Shown: piece by piece, positions 20,259-27,883 of the stretch | Layout of the letters: every line of letters starts with the position of its first letter | Position numbering within the stretch: position 1 is the first letter of the stretch | DNA from: Massilia aurea | GTDB lineage: Bacteria; Pseudomonadota; Gammaproteobacteria; Burkholderiales; Burkholderiaceae_D | DNA: 64,000 nt | Direction of reading: 5' to 3' | NCBI RefSeq assembly: GCF_014200505.1 | Contig: NZ_JACHBX010000001.1 | Location: forward strand, 1,488,001-1,552,000 | Made by a program: the position numbers and the translations under genes | The notes under the pieces: model-generated | Database searches by the model: none | What the model saw: the letters and a program-made list of their open reading frames with translations, nothing else | What the model was told of the DNA's origin: nothing

Positions 20259-21167
20259 TCAGGCCAGCGCCGTATCCAGTACCGTCATCACGATGAACCC
20301 GATGACCAGCGCAATGCTGGCCTGGGTGCCATTGCCCGACTGGCGCGATTCCGGAATCACGTCATTGACGATGACAAGCAGCATGGCGCCGGCAGCGGCG
20401 GCCAGCGCATACGGCAGCAGACCAGCGGCGATACCGATGAGCGCGACGCCGAACACGGCAGCGATCGGCTCGATCAGCCCCGACACGATGCCCATGCCGA
20501 CAGCAGCGAGGCGGCTGTAGCCGACGGAATGCAGCGCCAGCGCCACGACCAGGCCTTCCGGCACGTCCTGGATCGAGACACCAGTGGCCAGTGACGTGGC
20601 TTTTTCGAGGTCGATGCCAGCAAACGCGACGCCAATGGCCAGGCCCTCCGGCAGGTTATGCAGCGCAACGGCCCACACGAACAACCATGCGCGCCGCAAC
20701 GACACCTGGTCGGGATCGGTAGAGAGGATGCTGTCGGTATGGACCGCGCGGCTCATCAGGAGAATCGCGCCGGCGCCGGCCAGGATGCCCGCGCCCACCA
20801 TCAGGCTGGATTCCCAGCTGCCCGCTCCGGCCGATGAGGCTGCGTTCAAAGCGGGAATCACGAGCGAAAATGCAGTGGCGCCCAGCATGACGCCGGCGCC
20901 GAAACCGAGGAATGAGTCGTAGGTACGACGAGAAAAATTCTGTGCAAACAAGACGGGCAATGTGCCAAGCGCAGTGGCTGCTGCCGCGGCGCTGCCGCCC
21001 AGCAAGGCGGCCAGCATCTTCGGGTTGGCATTCATGAACTGCTCGATCAGGCTGCCGATCAGGACAAACAGGACAACGGTGCAGATACCAGCAATAATGA
21101 CGCGACGTGGGGTGAGCCAGCTCGGCATGCCGCGGTGTGGTGGGGCTTTCTCGACTTGACTATCCAT
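20259..21167 (-). CDS. ZIP-family metal transporter (ZupT-like)
   Basis: A 302-residue polytopic protein of the ZIP family. It has a short cytoplasmic N-terminus, about eight hydrophobic segments and the paired metal-site motifs ALHNLPEGLAIG and SIQDVPEGLVVAL in the fourth and fifth core helices. The ATG at 21165-21167 has AGGAAG upstream. It lies next to a manganese catalase, so manganese or iron supply during oxidative stress is a reasonable but unproven role. Confidence 0.87.
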   Translation of the reverse strand: MDSQVEKAPPHRGMPSWLTPRRVIIAGICTVVLFVLIGSLIEQFMNANPKMLAALLGGSAAAAATALGTLPVLFAQNFSRRTYDSFLGFGAGVMLGATAFSLVIPALNAASSAGAGSWESSLMVGAGILAGAGAILLMSRAVHTDSILSTDPDQVSLRRAWLFVWAVALHNLPEGLAIGVAFAGIDLEKATSLATGVSIQDVPEGLVVALALHSVGYSRLAAVGMGIVSGLIEPIAAVFGVALIGIAAGLLPYALAAAAGAMLLVIVNDVIPESRQSGNGTQASIALVIGFIVMTVLDTALA

Positions 21168-21257
21168 GCGGCTTCCTGATAACTGAATGCCGCCTGCCAC
21201 AGATCATGCGGCAGGCGGCGTGGGCATACGCTATGCGTTTTGCTTACGTCGTTTCGC

Positions 21258-22262
21258 TTACGTCGTCTTCTTGACGCTGGCCTTCTTTTTCTTGGCAATA
21301 CCGGTATCGTCGAGCGGACCGCCGCGTGATGCCACGGTGGGTTCACCCATTGCATTTCCGCTACTGCCACCTATCGTACCACCGGATGCAGATTGCATCA
21401 TGCCCAGTTCGGAACCGGTGCGCGGCATGGCCATCGGGTCCGACAGCGTGCGCGCCGCCATCATTTCCAGCACGTCGATATCGTCGGTCGGCAGCGCCAC
21501 TTCGGCGTCGCCCGCACCGCCATCGACAGCCATCTGCTTGTCGCGGTCGCTGATGAAGTCCCAGTCGGCGCCCTGGTTCCAGGCACCCCGGACCTCGCCC
21601 TCGCCCTGCGACATATTGTAGTAAACGCTGGCAAATGCCGGCACCACGGGCATTTTGCCGGGCGGGAAGTTTGGCTCCATTGCGTACAGCGCTTTCTCGA
21701 ACGATTTCATGTGCGCCACTTCGCGCGTCATCAAAAAGCCCAGCGCCTCTTTGACGCCCGGGTCGTCAGTCAATGAAATCAGCCGCTCGTAGACAATCTT
21801 GGCGCGCGCTTCGGCAGCGATGTTCGAGCGCAGATCGGCGCTCGGCTCGGTGATCGAGTCGATGTACGCGGCCGTCCAGGGCACACCCGCCGAATTGGTC
21901 AGCGGCACACCGGCGCCATACAGCACCTGGGTGATGTGACTGTCGTTACCGGCCCCCGTGATGCTGCGATAGGTATCGGCTTCCATGTCGACACCTTCGG
22001 CCAGGCGGCCTTTGGCGCCCTTGTTGAGCATCGCAACGATGTTGCCGATGACTTCGAGGTGGCTGAGTTCTTCGGTGGCGATATCGAACAGCAGGTCCTT
22101 GCGGCCTGGATCATCCTCGGCAACCGCCTGGGTAAAGTAGCGCATGGCGGCGGCAAGCTCACCCTGCGGGCCGCCGAACTGTTCGAGCATCAGGTTCGCC
22201 AGGCCGGGATTGGGGCCGCTGACGCGGACGGTGTACTGCAAACGCTTATTGTGAGCAAACAT
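21258..22262 (-). CDS. manganese (non-haem) catalase
   Basis: A 334-residue dimanganese catalase that disproportionates hydrogen peroxide. The four-helix bundle carries the metal ligands: Glu in QGELAAAMRYF, E-x-x-H in ATEELSHLEVIG, Glu in EARAKIVYERL and E-x-x-H in TREVAHMKSFEKAL. The C-terminal tail is long, low-complexity and Lys-rich (KKKKASVKKTT). The ATG at 22260-22262 has GAGGA upstream; the open extension to 22367 was rejected. A hemerythrin-like gene is divergent and a ZIP transporter lies downstream. Confidence 0.93.
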   Translation of the reverse strand: MFAHNKRLQYTVRVSGPNPGLANLMLEQFGGPQGELAAAMRYFTQAVAEDDPGRKDLLFDIATEELSHLEVIGNIVAMLNKGAKGRLAEGVDMEADTYRSITGAGNDSHITQVLYGAGVPLTNSAGVPWTAAYIDSITEPSADLRSNIAAEARAKIVYERLISLTDDPGVKEALGFLMTREVAHMKSFEKALYAMEPNFPPGKMPVVPAFASVYYNMSQGEGEVRGAWNQGADWDFISDRDKQMAVDGGAGDAEVALPTDDIDVLEMMAARTLSDPMAMPRTGSELGMMQSASGGTIGGSSGNAMGEPTVASRGGPLDDTGIAKKKKASVKKTT

Positions 22263-22573
22263 GAAAGTATCCTCATATGGGTGTTCATCCTTGCGGCACG
22301 CGTCATGCGTGACCGTCCAGGACGGGCCGTCGTCAAGATCGGCAGCCCAGTGAACCCATAATCGCATGACAACTATTGGTCATCCATCAGGTGTAATCCC
22401 GAGTCCGTGTAGGATTAATTTGACACGATGTTATTTCAAATCAACATTTGCACGTGGCAGCCAGCCTGTGCAATCTGGCACATGACTGACAAGGCACCGG
22501 CATGCGCGCCTACAGTCATCTCGACCGACGTGCCCCACGATAGCGGACAAACAATCACATCGGGGGTACTACC
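22263..22573. other. divergent intergenic region, no gene
   Basis: This 311 bp space separates the manganese catalase from the hemerythrin-like gene and should contain both promoters. An ORF spanning part of it is not gene-like. I see no confident promoter boxes or operator. Confidence 0.6.
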
Positions 22574-23176
22574 ATGTTCAATCTCAAGCAACTCAGCCCA
22601 ACCATCACTGACATGATCCGCTTCGATCATTCGCACGTCATGGTCACCTTCCACCAGTATTCGAGCGACAAGAGCCCGACCGTCAAGAAGGCGTTGGCCG
22701 ACACGATCTGCGATGCGCTGGAAATCCATGCAACGCTGGAAGAAGAGATTTTCTATCCGGTAATGCGACGCGAAGATGCGAAGCAGCCGTTCATCCACGA
22801 GGCTGAACCGGAACACGACGAGATGCGCCGCCTGATCGCCCAACTGCGTCGCACCAGCGGCGCCGATCCGCGCCACGATGATCTGGTCATGGAATTGATG
22901 CGCGACGTGATCCATCACGTGGCCGATGAAGAAACCCGCCTGCTGCCCGATGCCGAGAACATCCTGGGCAAGGCGCGCCTGTCGGAACTGGGTGCTGCAA
23001 TGACGCGTCGCCGTCTCCAGCTCGTCGGGCCGAAGGCCGGCAAGCTGGCCAAGGAACATCTGGTTGGCTTCTCGGGCAGCAGCGCGGCGCTGGCCGTCGG
23101 TGTCGTCGGCGCCCTGATTGCCGCCTTCGCGCTGACGCCAAAGACAACCTCGAACGACAAATCGGCAGAGGCATAA
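22574..23176 (+). CDS. hemerythrin HHE-domain protein
   Basis: A 200-residue protein whose first 150 residues form a hemerythrin-like helical bundle, with iron-ligand positions in DHSHVMV, HATLEEEIFYP, EPEHDEM and HHVADEETRLLP. The C-terminal 30 residues include one hydrophobic segment (SAALAVGVVGALIAAFAL), so it may be membrane-anchored. HHE proteins bind oxygen, NO or iron, or repair iron centres. The catalase next door suggests an oxidative or nitrosative stress role. A strong terminator follows. Confidence 0.88.
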   Translation: MFNLKQLSPTITDMIRFDHSHVMVTFHQYSSDKSPTVKKALADTICDALEIHATLEEEIFYPVMRREDAKQPFIHEAEPEHDEMRRLIAQLRRTSGADPRHDDLVMELMRDVIHHVADEETRLLPDAENILGKARLSELGAAMTRRRLQLVGPKAGKLAKEHLVGFSGSSAALAVGVVGALIAAFALTPKTTSNDKSAEA

Positions 23177-23208
23177 CGCGCGCAGTCGCCTTTACCTGAC
23201 GCGATGCA

Positions 23209-23243
23209 ACACCGTCCCCGGCAACGGCGACGGTGTTTTTTTT
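23209..23243 (+). terminator. intrinsic terminator after the hemerythrin-like gene
   Basis: ACACCGTC pairs with GACGGTGT, followed by eight T. This marks the last confidently core element before the island. Confidence 0.9.
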
Positions 23244-23294
23244 GGCGCTCTACAGGTCGGGATAAAGGACTGGCAACTATCGGCCGAGGCCACG

Positions 23295-23615
23295 TTAAGA
23301 CCGTGCAGGGGCTGCAATGAACAACTGCAGCTCTTCGCAGGCGCGTACCCGTTCGAAGTCGATGGTGGCTACCAGAAAGTAGCGCAGTGGATTGAGCGTC
23401 AGCGGGCCTTAGTCTGTCAGACCGGCCATGGCCCCAGCCATTTTCAGCAAGTGGTACACCTGCGAAAACGCCGTCGTGAAGTGCGGCACCATCCGGTCAA
23501 GCGGCGTGCGCTGCAACGCACTCATCACGGCGGCCGTACTGGTCGCGCGCCAGAACTTGTGTGGACCAACAATAAAGTTTGACAAAAGCCCTTTTAAGAA
23601 CCTGGCCAATTCCAA
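23295..23615 (-). pseudogene. unrecognised gene remnant with an internal stop
   Basis: The minus-strand frame reads a plausible peptide from about 23567 (FWRATSTAAVMSALQRTPLD) to a TAA at 23409-23411, then continues in the same frame (PLRYFLVATIDFERVRACEE) to a second stop at 23295. The composition looks coding on both sides of the internal stop, suggesting a C-terminal remnant of a broken gene. I do not recognise the family. Its 5' end runs into the AAGTTTGACA repeats. Confidence 0.3.
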
Positions 23616-23701
23616 CGAGCTGGTGTGCGAACAAAGTTTGACACAAACAGTCGTCGGCGTCTTCCATGTCCGCAGGTAGCGACAATAAAGTTTGACACAA
23701 C
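23571..23701. repeat. three copies of an AAGTTTGACA motif, probable IS-end remnant
   Basis: Copies lie at about 23575-23584, 23634-23643 and 23687-23696, two extended as AATAAAGTTTGACA and two as AAGTTTGACACAA. Spaced multiple repeats near one end are typical of IS21-type insertion-sequence termini. No matching transposase is adjacent. Confidence 0.5.
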
Positions 23702-23723
23702 TACCTGTCCCCGTAGGCCAACG

Positions 23724-23754
23724 CGACCGGCTGCTTTCGACCCAAAGCAGTCAT
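23724..23754. repeat. array repeat, partial copy 1
   Basis: Only the right arm is present (GGCTGCTTTCGACCCAAAGC). It is the leftmost trace of the palindromic repeat family found throughout the island. Confidence 0.6.
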
Positions 23755-23867
23755 ACGGGTTGATGCTTGCTTAGCGGCGAAGGTGAACCGTGAATGCCGG
23801 CTCGCTTCCGATATCTGCCAGCGTAAGGCTACAGCTCGGCAGCACGGCAGACAGGCGCGCTGCTGAC

Positions 23868-24809
23868 TCACCCATTGCTTTTGACCGGCTCTAGGAGCGA
23901 GCCTGCCACCCCACGTGCGTGGGCCGGACGCGCGAGCAGTACCAGGCCGACAGCCCCGGACAGAATCAACAGCCCTGAAATAATTTCCGCTTGCGTCGCC
24001 GTGGCGAAGCCGATATCGAACATTGGATTAATCCGTACCTGTTCGATCACCATGCGCTCCACGCCGGCGAGCAGCACGTACAAGGAAAAGAGCCATCCTT
24101 TGCGGAACCGGTGATCGCGCAGAACCCAGAGCAGCGCGAAGCAAGCAAGCCCCATCACAGTCTCATACATGGGGGCCGGGTAGACGCCGGGAGCAGCGAT
24201 GACTTCGCCAATAATATTATTCTCATAGGTTTGCGCCCACATCCAAGTCGGCAGAAAATCAGGCTTAAGTGCAATGTTGGAAGCGACGCCCCAGTCGCCG
24301 TCGCCCGAGACCTGACAACCGATTCTTCCCAGTGCGTAGCCGAGCATCATGGCTGGCGCAGCCGCGTCCATAAGAGGACGCAGCGGCAGCTTATGCCACT
24401 TCACGTAAAGCAGACCGACAATGGTCCCGAGGATGAGTCCGCCGAAGATGGTGAGACCGGCACGAGTGAATATCATTGACAAAGGATCGGCAGTGAACTC
24501 ATCGATATGTTCGAAAATATGGAAAATCCGCGACCCCATGATTCCTGCCACCATGATCGCCACGGTAAAGCCCGGAACGATTTCCTGGGGCGCTACGGGC
24601 CGCAGCGTCACGAGTCCATCGCTACCCCTGCTCTTCATCATCGCAGGCCCGATCTGGCCATTTTTGTAAAGCCGCCCTAGCTCGCGTTGGAACTGTGCTG
24701 TTGCCACCAGCATCGCGAAGGCAACGCATATGCCGAACATGGGTAGAGGCAAAGGGATATCGTAGCCCGTGATTGCCTTTAGGAAGTCGCTAAGATATGG
24801 ATATGCCAT
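23868..24809 (-). CDS. prolipoprotein diacylglyceryl transferase-like membrane protein (Lgt paralogue)
   Basis: A 313-residue protein with about seven membrane segments that follows the Lgt plan: an early conserved region with ISxFGG-like TIFGGLILG, and GRIGCQVSGDGDWG in place of the usual Lgt signature GRxGNFxNGExxG. Lgt moves diacylglycerol from phosphatidylglycerol to the lipobox cysteine. The changed signature and its position in an accessory island suggest a paralogue with altered substrate, not the housekeeping enzyme. It is the first gene of the repeat-separated array. Confidence 0.75.
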   Translation of the reverse strand: MAYPYLSDFLKAITGYDIPLPLPMFGICVAFAMLVATAQFQRELGRLYKNGQIGPAMMKSRGSDGLVTLRPVAPQEIVPGFTVAIMVAGIMGSRIFHIFEHIDEFTADPLSMIFTRAGLTIFGGLILGTIVGLLYVKWHKLPLRPLMDAAAPAMMLGYALGRIGCQVSGDGDWGVASNIALKPDFLPTWMWAQTYENNIIGEVIAAPGVYPAPMYETVMGLACFALLWVLRDHRFRKGWLFSLYVLLAGVERMVIEQVRINPMFDIGFATATQAEIISGLLILSGAVGLVLLARPAHARGVAGSLLEPVKSNG

Positions 24810-24855
24810 CGTGTTCCTTTGAAACCAGGTGCCTAGTTAATCCGAGATGCCCAGA

Positions 24856-24960
24856 GGCTGCTTCTAGCTGAACCCGGCCGTCCAGCTGAGCATATCAGGT
24901 CACCAAAGCGGAAAAGTCGCGGACTGTCACGACAGGCCGCTATCGACCCGAAGCGGACCG
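24856..24960. repeat. array repeat, copy 2
   Basis: A 105 bp imperfect palindrome: left arm GGCTGCTTCTAGCTGAACCC, centre with AGCATATCAGG and GACTGTCACGA, right arm CGACCCGAAGCGGAC. It ends at the base before the stop codon of the next gene. Confidence 0.85.
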
Positions 24961-25293
24961 TTACTTTTTGACCAGGAGTGTCGGGTCGAACCAAACATCC
25001 TCATACCCATCGGCGATTTGGAATCTGTAGCCCGGGGGCAGTGACAGGTAAGGTTCAACCGATGGCAGGTACTCAGCAACGTGTGCGACGTGAAGCGGTT
25101 GATAGAAGTCGGGATCTGTCGATGCCTCGCCACCACCCCAGATAAACCACCCGCACGTTCCGTCAAGGTGAATCCGTAAGCCGTTGATGGGAAGTTCTCC
25201 AACAGTGGCGAGCGCAATCCCCAGTTTCGCCCCGAGGGCTGGCGGCTCCGCCACTGCACCGAATTTTGAACACACGTCCTCTTGCTTTTCCAT
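24961..25293 (-). CDS. Imm33-like orphan immunity protein
   Basis: A 110-residue soluble protein resembling the Imm33/DUF2185-type immunity family: LPINGLRIHLDGTCGWFIW, then FYQPLHVAHVAEYLP and LSLPPGYRF with EDVWFD near the C-terminus. Proteins of this family neutralise toxins of polymorphic or T6SS systems. No matching toxin gene is adjacent, so it looks like an orphan. Its TAA stop abuts an array repeat directly, and another copy lies 34 bp upstream of its ATG. Family match is from memory of the pattern. Confidence 0.65.
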   Translation of the reverse strand: MEKQEDVCSKFGAVAEPPALGAKLGIALATVGELPINGLRIHLDGTCGWFIWGGGEASTDPDFYQPLHVAHVAEYLPSVEPYLSLPPGYRFQIADGYEDVWFDPTLLVKK

Positions 25294-25327
25294 GGATTCC
25301 TCTCAATGTTGGCTCGGGAGGTTGAAA

Positions 25328-25429
25328 GACCGCTTCTCGCCGACCCCTGTCGTTCAGACCAGCATGGCTGGTTGCCAAGTTGAAAATCCAGTGGTGGCTC
25401 CGACAGGCTGGAAGCGACCTATAGCAGAC
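25328..25429. repeat. array repeat, copy 3
   Basis: A divergent copy: GACCGCTTCTCGCCGACCCC on the left, AGCATGGCTGGTTGCCAAG in the centre, GCGACCTATAGCAGAC on the right. Its last base overlaps the stop codon of the next gene. Confidence 0.75.
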
Positions 25430-25662
25430 TACCGGGAAAGGGCGTAGCACAGGTATCCAGTCGCCACGACAATGTACGCGATTGCAATGTACCCGGACCA
25501 CATCATGAATTTTCCTTCCCAGCTACCTTCCTTGCTGAGTTTTGAATAGTATCCCCAAACATTTCCAGGCTCGTACTTCTTTCGATGCCTGTAGTCGATA
25601 ATTTGGTTGGGAATTCCAAGAACGATTACAAGAACTAACGCCGTCATCTTGAGTATAAACAC
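25429..25662 (-). CDS. small membrane protein, unrecognised
   Basis: A 77-residue protein with two hydrophobic segments (residues about 3-18 and 53-74) around a charged loop (YRHRKKYEPGNVWGYYSKLS). I do not recognise it. It is a single gene between two array repeats, and its TAG stop overlaps the end of one. Confidence 0.6.
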   Translation of the reverse strand: MFILKMTALVLVIVLGIPNQIIDYRHRKKYEPGNVWGYYSKLSKEGSWEGKFMMWSGYIAIAYIVVATGYLCYALSR

Positions 25663-25695
25663 GTGGTCCTCCTTTGGTCGTAGTCCTCCGCCAAA

Positions 25696-25798
25696 GCCCG
25701 CGCTTGGCCGAACCCGCCCTCTCGTATTAGCTTAGCAGGTTGCCAAGCTGGAAGATTCACGGACTGTCACGAAGGACCGGTTCCGACCCTAAGCAGCC
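25696..25798. repeat. array repeat, copy 4
   Basis: GCCCGCGCTTGGCCGAACCC on the left, TTAGCAGGTTGCCAAGCTGG in the centre, CGACCCTAAGCAGCC on the right. The array is interrupted after this copy by IS3 debris and T6SS modules. Confidence 0.8.
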
Positions 25799-25871
25799 GT
25801 TGAGTTGCTGGGGAAAACGTCCTAATCTACCAATGCGGATATGAGATGAGCTACAAGTGCCTGAACCTTAG

Positions 25872-26270
25872 TTGACGGCGTGGGGACTGACGGAGCTACA
25901 GCAGAGGCTTTCAATGGCTCAAGCTGGCAGTCAGATATACACCGGACAAGCTTGCGACAGACCAGCAGCCATCCGACGCGTTGACGGCCCTGAATACTTT
26001 AACGCAGTGACCTTGGCATGGGCAGCAAAACGCGGTATCCGTATTGATTTCATCCTACCTGGACATCCCCCTACCTAGAGCGTTACAACAGAACGGTTCG
26101 CTACGACAGGCTCGCCTATTACCTGTTCAATATGCTCGACGAAATCCAGCAATTCGCCACTAATTAGTAGGGGACCTATAATCACGACTGGACCAAAATG
26201 GCGCTCGGCGGCTTTACACCACAACAGAAACTTGGCCTTGCCGCTTAACCTCTATTTTTAGTAGCCTCTA
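25872..26270 (+). pseudogene. IS3-family transposase (OrfB) remnant
   Basis: Several frames together give the C-terminal part of an IS3 integrase-type transposase: GPEYFNAVTLAWAAKRG then RIDFILPGHP, a frame change, RYNRTVRYDRLAYYLFNMLD, and finally MALGGFTPQQKLGLAA before the stop. The catalytic DDE region is largely missing and the frame is broken. The sequence after the stop (AAAAATGGGGAAATTACC) looks like an IS end. Confidence 0.75.
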
Positions 26271-26598
26271 AAAATGGGGAAATTACCACCGGAGACGAGC
26301 GCGTCCTGGCGACGCTGGCTACGGATACTCTTGAGCCGAAATTTACTTCGTACGGCGCCGGAAGGCCACTAACACTTAACGGGAAGGATGTCACTGGCTC
26401 CAGTGGTTTCGATTAATCGAGAGCCCCTGAAAGCGACGCTGCTTCTCGATCAAGACAGTTATAATTGCTGCAGGCGCAAGCGATGTCAGAAGAAATTACG
26501 ACAGCGGATAATTGAATTAGTTCGAAAATGTCGGACTACCGGATCTGATACCCGGCTCCGCTGTGACACCCAGCCTCGCGAACACCAGCCCTGCTACG
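26271..26598. other. non-coding debris, no gene recognised
   Basis: This 328 bp stretch between the IS3 remnant and the PAAR gene has no ORF with coding character on either strand and no repeat that I can see. Confidence 0.5.
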
Positions 26599-26865
26599 CT
26601 AGCCATGAGTCGCAGAAACCAGGCTGGAAATCAGCATACATCCACACGCACCGTAATGGCCTTGCAGCGCAACCATGCGTCCACCGATACGAAAAGTCAA
26701 CGCGCCATTAACGATCACGTTCATACCATGGCCAGGCATTGGGCAGAAAATCTTGTCGCCAACGCGGGCAATTCCGATCCCCGCGACAGTGTGCGTGACC
26801 GATGCCGTGATGACTCGACCGCCGTGAGATGTCATATCTCCCAAGCGGATAATTGGTAGCGCCAT
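26599..26865 (-). CDS. PAAR-domain protein, T6SS spike tip
   Basis: An 88-residue PAAR protein that would cap a VgrG trimer and sharpen the T6SS spike. It opens with IIRLGDMTSHGGRVI, has the PAAR glycine pattern (ARVGDKIFCPMPGHG) and ends with GHYGACGC metal-site residues. No toxin extension. AGAGGTGGA is well placed before the ATG. It sits downstream of the CD38-like effector and its putative immunity gene, separated by 360 bp. Confidence 0.85.
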   Translation of the reverse strand: MALPIIRLGDMTSHGGRVITASVTHTVAGIGIARVGDKIFCPMPGHGMNVIVNGALTFRIGGRMVALQGHYGACGCMLISSLVSATHG

Positions 26866-27226
26866 GTTCCACCTCTCGTTGTCGAAGTTATCGAAACCGC
26901 CCGCTTCATTCTGTAGCTGCGTTCAAGTAGCCGCACTTTCGCAATGTATTTTATAATCCTCAATCATGTGAGGATAATAGCGAAAATCGCCGGTGTAATT
27001 TATTAACTGTTGCTGCAAGATGTAGATCTCTGCCCATCATTACCGCGCAGGTTTTCTTCTTGTTGTCGTGCGACTACAGCAGCTTTTTCAGCATCAAGAA
27101 CCAAAAGCCGATTAATCGACCGTGCAGTCCCTTCACGAACAGGTCAAATGCAATCACCGTCTCTTATTCACGCAGGCTTGCTAACGACGCATTACTATTC
27201 CTTGATAGACAAATTGAAGGCTACTG
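26866..27226. other. intergenic, no gene recognised
   Basis: 361 bp of AT-richer sequence between the putative immunity gene and the PAAR gene. ORFs here are short and not gene-like; no clear terminator was seen. Confidence 0.5.
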
Positions 27227-27883
27227 TCACTCATCTAAATAATCAAGAGTGTGACGCTGCTGCAGGCGTGTCATGCCTGCAATCTTGTCGTCTGGATCGT
27301 CCGACATCATAGCGATGAAGATCGATTTGTACACTGGATTATGCCTGTCGAAATCCATTCCATGGATAACCATCAGCTTGGTAATGGCTAACGTAATCGG
27401 GATACGTTCGATTTCGGTAAAAATCATGCGTTTAAGCGCATCCACCACGCCGCGCGTCACTGGCGCGATCGGAACGGAACCGGCAAATTCTCCGCGTATT
27501 TCCTTGAATTCACTATTGGCAAACGCCGTCATCGCATTGATATAGATCGGGTCTGGGTCACGCTTGTTTATGTACTTCAACATCAACAATCGATTGCTCT
27601 CCAGCATACGACGCACGGCCGAGAAGGGCGTGATAGGCATTGGCATGTCAATTTCGGCCTTGAATAAAGCGACTGCTTTGGCACTATCAAGCAAATAAAG
27701 CCCGGTAATAGCATCAGGTGAGCGCGCAAAATCATTTGCGAGAAAATTCCACGCTTCTTGCCGATCGGCCTGACTGATCCCATCGAAATAACTTTGATCG
27801 AGGCCGTTTAACCGCTCCGCTCCAGTCTTATCGAAGAATGCATAAAATTTTGCGAGGGAGCCGCTTTTTAATGGACTGATCAT
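27227..27883 (-). CDS. putative immunity protein to the CD38-like effector
   Basis: A 218-residue soluble helical protein with no signal peptide and no membrane segment. I do not recognise the family. Its ATG overlaps the effector stop (ATGA), the usual layout of an effector-immunity pair. Since the effector's predicted target, NAD(P)+, is cytoplasmic, a cytoplasmic immunity protein fits. Lower GC than the core genome. Function is inferred only from context. Confidence 0.65.
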   Translation of the reverse strand: MISPLKSGSLAKFYAFFDKTGAERLNGLDQSYFDGISQADRQEAWNFLANDFARSPDAITGLYLLDSAKAVALFKAEIDMPMPITPFSAVRRMLESNRLLMLKYINKRDPDPIYINAMTAFANSEFKEIRGEFAGSVPIAPVTRGVVDALKRMIFTEIERIPITLAITKLMVIHGMDFDRHNPVYKSIFIAMMSDDPDDKIAGMTRLQQRHTLDYLDE

